Shown piece by piece: positions 1 to 3,096 of a DNA stretch of 6,031 nt. Each line of letters begins with the position of its first letter. Within the stretch, counting starts at the first letter, position 1. The notes beneath the pieces were generated by a model. That model did not search any database. It saw only the letters and a program-made list of their open reading frames with translations, and was not told the DNA's origin. The DNA comes from an uncultured Collinsella sp. (GTDB lineage Bacteria > Actinomycetota > Coriobacteriia > Coriobacteriales > Coriobacteriaceae), in NCBI GenBank assembly GCA_934643435.1, contig CAKUCJ010000081.1, positions 1-6,031 of the forward strand, in the 5' to 3' direction. A program made the position numbers and the translations under genes.

Positions 1-521
1 GTCGCGGACTTATCGAACATGTTGGCAAAATACAGGGCCTTCTTGATGTCGCCATCAAAGTAGATATTGCCCGCCACGGAACCACCAGCGGCAAGGGTGC
101 CAGACTGCAGCTCATCGGAGCCCTCGCTGTAATAACCCTGGTTCTGCTGAGCACCGTTGGCGTCCTCGCCCTTCCAATCGTAGACATTGTAGTCCGCGCC
201 CTCGTCGCCATTGTTGACGTACATGACGTGAATACCCGTCATGGTCGAACCGTCATAATTGGTAAGACCCGTCTGAACAGAGTCAACAACGACGGAGAGG
301 CCGGCGTTCGTGGTCACCGTCGTGCCAACGGCCAAATCGGTCGTAGCCTGCTCTTCTTTCTTCGACTCTTCCTTCTTATCGCCATCGCCGGCATCCTCGG
401 TGACGGTCGCCTTATCGCTGCCACAACCGGCGAGGAATCCAGCGGTCCCCAGAGCAACAGTTGCGAATGCGTCAAGCGCAGCGCGACGGCTCAGCAACAC
501 TTCGTTTTCGAGCTTTTTCAT
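1..521 (-). CDS. Tat-type lipoprotein with DUF4352-like domain (C-terminus cut off by window edge)
   Basis: The gene runs off the left edge; 173 residues are visible from the ATG at 521-519. The N-terminus has a signal peptide with a twin arginine (S11-R12-R13), a hydrophobic stretch at about 18-31, and a lipobox L30-A-G-C33, so C33 is the likely lipidated residue and the protein should sit on the outer face of the membrane. A charged Glu/Lys/Asp linker follows at about 38-60. From about residue 62 the pattern resembles the DUF4352 immunoglobulin-like fold: a beta-rich segment, 'VMYVNNGDEG' near 99-108, and 'LQSGTLAAGGSVAGNIYF' near 138-155. This family is common in exported Gram-positive lipoproteins of unknown function. 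A strong ribosome binding site (GGAAGGA, 6 nt spacing) fixes the start. That site lies in one arm of a perfect inverted repeat, listed separately. The lipoprotein call is firm; the domain name is from pattern memory, and the function is unknown. Confidence 0.85.
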   Translation of the reverse strand, partial: MKKLENEVLLSRRAALDAFATVALGTAGFLAGCGSDKATVTEDAGDGDKKEESKKEEQATTDLAVGTTVTTNAGLSVVVDSVQTGLTNYDGSTMTGIHVMYVNNGDEGADYNVYDWKGEDANGAQQNQGYYSEGSDELQSGTLAAGGSVAGNIYFDGDIKKALYFANMFDKSA

Positions 522-526
522 AATGC

Positions 527-580
527 ATCCTTCCTACGATCCGGCTACCGCGCCGGCACACAGCACATCGTAGGAAGGAT
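527..580 (-). promoter_or_regulatory. 14-bp perfect inverted repeat enclosing the lipoprotein ribosome binding site
   Basis: Bases 527-540 and 567-580 are perfect reverse complements (ATCCTTCCTACGAT / ATCGTAGGAAGGAT), separated by 26 bases that hold a second short hairpin (541-545 with 552-556, all G/C). In the minus-strand transcript the 3' arm contains the GGAAGGA ribosome binding site (534-528) just before the lipoprotein ATG, and the 5' arm carries its complement. The pairing is seen directly. That it hides the ribosome binding site, stabilises the mRNA 5' end, or acts as a DNA operator is inference. Confidence 0.7.
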
Positions 581-591
581 TGAGCTTGAAT

Positions 592-621
592 TCATTAGCT
601 CAGAGCTAAGACTGCGGTAAA
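592..621 (-). promoter_or_regulatory. Weak promoter candidate for the lipoprotein gene
   Basis: On the minus strand, TTTACC (621-616) and TAATGA (597-592) are 18 bases apart. The -35 matches four of six consensus positions; the -10 is poor. Transcription would start near 585, just before the 14-bp inverted repeat, so the whole hairpin would lie at the mRNA 5' end. A small dyad (595-600 with 604-609, 3-base loop) overlaps the -10; with no T-run after it on either strand, it is not a convincing terminator. Confidence 0.25.
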
Positions 622-683
622 CGGCCAATGCAGTTGTCCAGGCGCCGAGCAAACGCACTTTACGCGACCGTCTGCAGGCGGCA

Positions 684-1007
684 TCAACCCACTGCGACGG
701 ATTCCCCGGTAAAGGCGCTGATCATCAACAAGACAAAGAACGCCAGATAGCTGATGCTCAGTGGGTATGCGATGACCAAAAAGGCGATCCATCCCACATT
801 GGTTTTACCGTCGGCGCGGCGTTGTTCGCGACAACGATAGAGCCAGATCGTCACGCCAATGGCAGCGATAAGTAGCACGAGTGCCACCGCAGCCAGCCCA
901 GCAAGCGCAAGCATCACGCCTATACTCACAGCAATAACCGGGAGCAGCAGCAAGCCGCACCCGCATCCACCCGGACTATAAACGGCAGATTGTCGGCGTC
1001 GTTCCAT
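684..1007 (-). CDS. Small membrane protein, three to four predicted helices, unknown function
   Basis: The product has 107 residues from the ATG at 1007-1005, chosen because GGAG lies 5 bases upstream. An in-frame GTG at 1037, overlapping the higA stop by one base, would add ten residues but lacks a good ribosome binding site. The N-terminus is basic (MERRRQ). A Gly/Cys patch (GGCGCG, about 13-18) leads into a long hydrophobic stretch at 19-57 that could hold two helices, then a basic loop (RCREQRRADGK, 58-68), then a hydrophobic region at about 72-99 with one or two helices. By the positive-inside rule the basic N-terminus and loop are probably cytoplasmic. I recognise no family and no catalytic motif. 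It lies 29 bases after the HigA-type gene on the same strand, so the two are likely co-transcribed. No clear terminator follows it in 522-683. Confidence 0.75.
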   Translation of the reverse strand: MERRRQSAVYSPGGCGCGLLLLPVIAVSIGVMLALAGLAAVALVLLIAAIGVTIWLYRCREQRRADGKTNVGWIAFLVIAYPLSISYLAFFVLLMISAFTGESVAVG

Positions 1008-1036
1008 CGTCACTCCAACCTCAACATCATTGACCA

Positions 1037-1378
1037 CTATAGTGCGATGGCCTGCTGAACAGGAACGATCTTATCGAGTTCCGGTTCGATCCGCCTCTTC
1101 TCGGCCTCAAGGTCAAACGCCACCTGAGCGCGCAGCCAATAACCATCCGTCAGGCCAAAATAACGGCAAAGACGGAGGTCGGTGTCGGCCGTCACGCGAC
1201 GTTTTCCCAAGACAATCTGCCCGATACGCTGAGCCGGAATCCCGGTCTCTTTCGCAAGGCGATATTGAGAAATGCCCATGGGAACAAGAAACTCCTCTTT
1301 GAGAAGCTCACCAGGAGTCACCGGCGACAACAAATCGGCCGAAGTCTCATCACTTGTGATAATCGACGATTTCGACAT
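1037..1378 (-). CDS. higA: HigA-family antitoxin / XRE-type transcriptional regulator (orphan)
   Basis: The product has 113 residues from the ATG at 1378-1376 (MSKSSII), with AGGAG 10 bases upstream. A TTG at 1426 would extend it by 16 residues but falls at the predicted transcription start, so the ATG is preferred. The core matches the HigA/VapI antitoxin family: 'TPGELLKEEFLVPMGIS' (21-37), a helix-turn-helix 'SQYRLAKETGIPAQRIGQIVLGKR' (37-60), then 'RVTADTDLRLCRYFG' (61-75) and 'YWLRAQVAFDLEAEK' (80-94). HigA proteins bind palindromic DNA in their own promoter and usually neutralise the HigB mRNA interferase, whose gene normally lies just upstream. Here the upstream 151 bases hold only promoter-like sequence and no HigB, so this copy appears to be an orphan regulator. 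The next gene is a membrane protein. Family assignment is strong; the biological role is open. Confidence 0.9.
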   Translation of the reverse strand: MSKSSIITSDETSADLLSPVTPGELLKEEFLVPMGISQYRLAKETGIPAQRIGQIVLGKRRVTADTDLRLCRYFGLTDGYWLRAQVAFDLEAEKRRIEPELDKIVPVQQAIAL

Positions 1379-1428
1379 TCCAAGCCATCTCCTGTCTCCA
1401 CTCAAAGCAGACCTGAAACGATGCAATC

Positions 1429-1457
1429 ATAGTATCGCCTTACGTTAATAACGTCAA
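1429..1457 (-). promoter_or_regulatory. Proximal promoter of the higA-membrane protein operon
   Basis: On the minus strand, TTGACG (1457-1452) and TACTAT (1434-1429) are separated by exactly 17 bases, close to the sigma-70 consensus. The predicted start lies near 1422, about 45 bases before the higA ATG. This supports the downstream ATG over the TTG at 1426. ACGTT-type half-sites overlap the -35 and spacer. Confidence 0.6.
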
Positions 1458-1463
1458 ACGTTT
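1442..1463. promoter_or_regulatory. Candidate operator: cluster of ACGTT/AACGT half-sites
   Basis: A dyad ACGTT-AAT-AACGT (1442-1454) is followed one base later by the palindrome AAACGTTT (1456-1463). The cluster overlaps the -35 and spacer of the proximal higA promoter and lies just downstream of the distal one. HigA-type antitoxins typically repress their own promoters through palindromes, so self-regulation is a reasonable inference. Binding is not shown by the sequence. Confidence 0.4.
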
Positions 1464-1481
1464 CTATAGACTTACATCTCT

Positions 1482-1511
1482 ATTATACCGTACATCTGTT
1501 CGTATTTTCTA
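1482..1511 (-). promoter_or_regulatory. Distal promoter candidate for higA operon
   Basis: A perfect TATAAT (minus strand, 1487-1482) has TAGAAA (1511-1506) 18 bases upstream, which matches four of six -35 positions. Transcription would begin near 1475 and run through the ACGTT half-site cluster. It lies only about 20 bases beyond the amidohydrolase stop, in an AT-rich gap. Confidence 0.45.
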
Positions 1512-1529
1512 GAGCAAACGCCCTGCCAA

Positions 1530-2717
1530 TTAGCCAAACGAAAGCAATCGTTTGTAGACATCGAGGCCTTTGAGCAGGATTTCCTCGTCGAAGAGCATGG
1601 TATCGGTATGCAAGGCGCTTGTGGCATAGGCGGGACAGCCATCCGAATCGATCGGATTATCTTGTCCCTCCGGCACGCCCGTACCCAGCAAGAAGAACAC
1701 GCCCGACAGATGGCGCTGATAGAAGGCGAAGTCCTCGGCAATTAACAGCGGCTCGTCCACAAGCTGCAGCTCGGGCAAGGCAGGCGCGACGCTGGCAAAC
1801 AGCTCAGGGTCGTTATCGACCGGCGGATAGCCCTCGGCAAAGTCGATATCATACGTGCAGCCCGTCGCGGCGCACGCCTCATCGAGCACGCGGCGCACGC
1901 CCTCTCGCGCACGGTCGAACATATCATCCGTAAACACACGCAGGCTACCGGCCACATGGGCCTCCCCCGCCACGGCGTTGCAGACAGTACCGGCCTGCAG
2001 CAGGCCAAATTTACCGATGCAGGGCTCATCGGCACCCAGCTCGTCCATCAGTTCGCGCTCGGCAACCAAAAACTTAGCAGCCGCCAGCGCTGCATCGTGC
2101 GACTCCTCGACCGGCACACCATAGGTCTTGGCGATATGAATACTCGTCCCGTGAATGTGCACATGTGTCTCGCTCGAGCGCGCCAGCAGCGGACCGGAGC
2201 AGCTCGCCAGCGTACCGGCAGGCAGATCGGGCCACACGTGGAAGCCAAAGATGCGATCGGCCCCGTAGCGCTCGAACACGCCGCTCTCGCATACCGTCTT
2301 AGCGCCACCGGTCGTCTCCTCGGCCGGCTGAAACACAAAGAGCACGTTACGTTTGATGACGCCCGGCTGCTCACGAATCGTACGGTCGACATAAGTTGCT
2401 GCCGCCAGTGCCATGGCCATGTGGCCGTCGTGGCCGCAAGCGTGCATCTTGCCGGGATGCGTCGAGGCAAAGGCCGCTCCCGTTGCCTCCGCGATGGGCA
2501 GGGCGTCCATATCGGCGCGAATCGCCGTGGCATTCGTAGCGCCCACACCGGCATCGAAGAAGGCACAGACGCAGCTCGGGCAGGGATAGGTCACCTCGCA
2601 GGCAAGCGGAGCGAGCACGCCCTCGATATAGGCGATAGTTTGCTCAAGATCGAAGTCGAGCTCCGGAATGCGATGCAGGTCGCGACGATAACGACGGAGT
2701 TCTTGGGGCTCGATCAT
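1530..2717 (-). CDS. M20D-family amidohydrolase; possible N-acetyldiaminopimelate deacetylase
   Basis: The product has 395 residues from the ATG at 2717-2715, preceded by AAAGGA with 6 nt spacing. The length fits M20 amidohydrolases (hippurate, IAA-amino acid and N-acetyl-DAP hydrolases), which use a two-metal site to cleave N-acyl amino acids in the cytoplasm. Motifs in order: 'RRDLHRIPELDF' (11-22), 'IRADMDALPI' (66-75), 'CGHDGH' (94-99, metal ligands C94 and H96), 'FQPAEE' (129-134), 'GFHVWPDLPAG' (158-168, H160), 'GSLR' (257-260), 'EDFAFY' (328-333) and 'ALHTDTMLFDEE' (368-379, H370). The lid-domain motif usually written G-x-G-G-H-x-A-x-P-H reads 'GTSIHIAKTYG' (190-200): the lid histidine (H194) is kept but the surroundings differ. 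Being divergent from lysA-dapA-dapB, it may deacetylate N-acetyl-LL-DAP (DapL role), but scavenging of other N-acyl amino acids fits equally well. The family is certain; the substrate is not. Confidence 0.9.
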   Translation of the reverse strand: MIEPQELRRYRRDLHRIPELDFDLEQTIAYIEGVLAPLACEVTYPCPSCVCAFFDAGVGATNATAIRADMDALPIAEATGAAFASTHPGKMHACGHDGHMAMALAAATYVDRTIREQPGVIKRNVLFVFQPAEETTGGAKTVCESGVFERYGADRIFGFHVWPDLPAGTLASCSGPLLARSSETHVHIHGTSIHIAKTYGVPVEESHDAALAAAKFLVAERELMDELGADEPCIGKFGLLQAGTVCNAVAGEAHVAGSLRVFTDDMFDRAREGVRRVLDEACAATGCTYDIDFAEGYPPVDNDPELFASVAPALPELQLVDEPLLIAEDFAFYQRHLSGVFFLLGTGVPEGQDNPIDSDGCPAYATSALHTDTMLFDEEILLKGLDVYKRLLSFG

Positions 2718-2811
2718 GGGGATTCCTTTCATGGGTGCACGTCGGTTGCTATCTATTGTGCCGCAAGATTGCCGCACCCTTATTTCCAGCATATCCCTGC
2801 ATTTTTTAAAC

Positions 2812-2840
2812 GTTATATACGAATACTCTTGTTTGGTAAA
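2812..2840 (-). promoter_or_regulatory. Promoter of the M20 amidohydrolase gene
   Basis: On the minus strand, TTTACC (2840-2835) and TATAAC (2817-2812) are exactly 17 bases apart. The -10 matches five of six consensus positions and the -35 four. The predicted start is near 2805, giving a leader of roughly 90 bases. The -35 lies inside the left arm of the inverted repeat at 2834-2865. Confidence 0.5.
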
Positions 2841-2857
2841 GTGCAACGTGGTAGGGT
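2829..2857 (+). promoter_or_regulatory. Weak promoter candidate for the lysA-dapA-dapB operon
   Basis: TTGTTT (2829-2834) and TAGGGT (2852-2857) are 17 bases apart. Each matches only three of six consensus positions, but the predicted start near 2864 falls just before the riboswitch aptamer, where a transcript start is expected. An alternative is TTTTTT then TACTCT (-10 at 2824-2829). The true promoter may be either or another. Confidence 0.3.
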
Positions 2858-2865
2858 CTTTACCA
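2834..2865. repeat. Inverted repeat in the divergent promoter region (possible operator)
   Basis: TGGTAAAG (2834-2841) and CTTTACCA (2858-2865) form a perfect 8-bp inverted repeat with a 16-base spacer. The right arm can also pair with GTGGTA (2848-2853), as TACCAC at 2861-2866, in a tighter dyad. The repeat covers the -35 of the leftward promoter and the candidate rightward promoter, so one bound protein could affect both. No regulator is identified. Confidence 0.4.
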
Positions 2866-2867
2866 CT

Positions 2868-3096
2868 TGATAGAGGCGCGGGCACGAAGAGCCGCGGGCG
2901 AGTCGGCAGACTTTGACCCCGTGGGGAGGCGAAACCCGCCGAACTGGGTTTTTCGGGCACGAACAGCCTGGTGGGCCTGTGGGAAACACCCACAGGACTG
3001 TCTGCAGCAATGCGGGAGCGCTATCCGGACATTGGGTCCACGCTGTGTGGATTTGGTGCGCCGATGGCGCCGTCTGGATAGCGAGGTTTACGGGAC
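2868..3096 (+). promoter_or_regulatory. Lysine riboswitch (L-box) with expression platform, upstream of lysA
   Basis: The lysine-sensing RNA is recognised from its conserved pieces in the right order. P1 5' side: GATAG (2869-2873), running into the signature AGAGGCGC (2872-2879). Core: GCCGAA (2938-2943). P5: a perfect 8-bp hairpin CCTGTGGG / CCCACAGG (2976-2983 with 2989-2996), followed at once by the conserved ACTGTC (2997-3002). 3' side: GGAGCGCTATCC (3015-3026), whose CTATC (3021-3025) closes P1. Known L-boxes bind lysine and lower expression of lysine biosynthesis or transport genes, which fits lysA-dapA-dapB here. The remaining 3027-3096 is the expression platform: 3072-3083 is complementary to 3019-3030 with one G-U pair and abuts GAGG (3083-3086), the only ribosome-binding-like sequence before the lysA ATG. 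No hairpin followed by a T-run is visible, so control may be at translation or through Rho. P2-P4 were not folded in detail. Confidence 0.85.

Noticed and set aside
595..609. Hairpin TTAGCT-CAG-AGCTAA as a terminator
   Set aside because: The stem is only 6 bp and AT-rich, with no T-run on either strand.
1005..1037. GTG at 1037 as the start of the membrane protein
   Set aside because: The TAGTG overlap with the higA stop could allow coupling, but there is no ribosome binding site, while the ATG at 1007 has GGAG at 5 nt.
1956..2870. 304-residue plus-strand open frame
   Set aside because: It is antisense to the M20 gene, has no recognisable motif, and is explained by GC-rich codon bias of the real gene.
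2718..2993. A longer N-terminus for the M20 amidohydrolase, starting at 2993 on the minus strand
   Set aside because: The extra 92 residues are antisense to the lysine riboswitch and cross the promoter; family members begin near MIEPQELRRYRRDLH, and AAAGGA lies 6 bases before the ATG at 2717.
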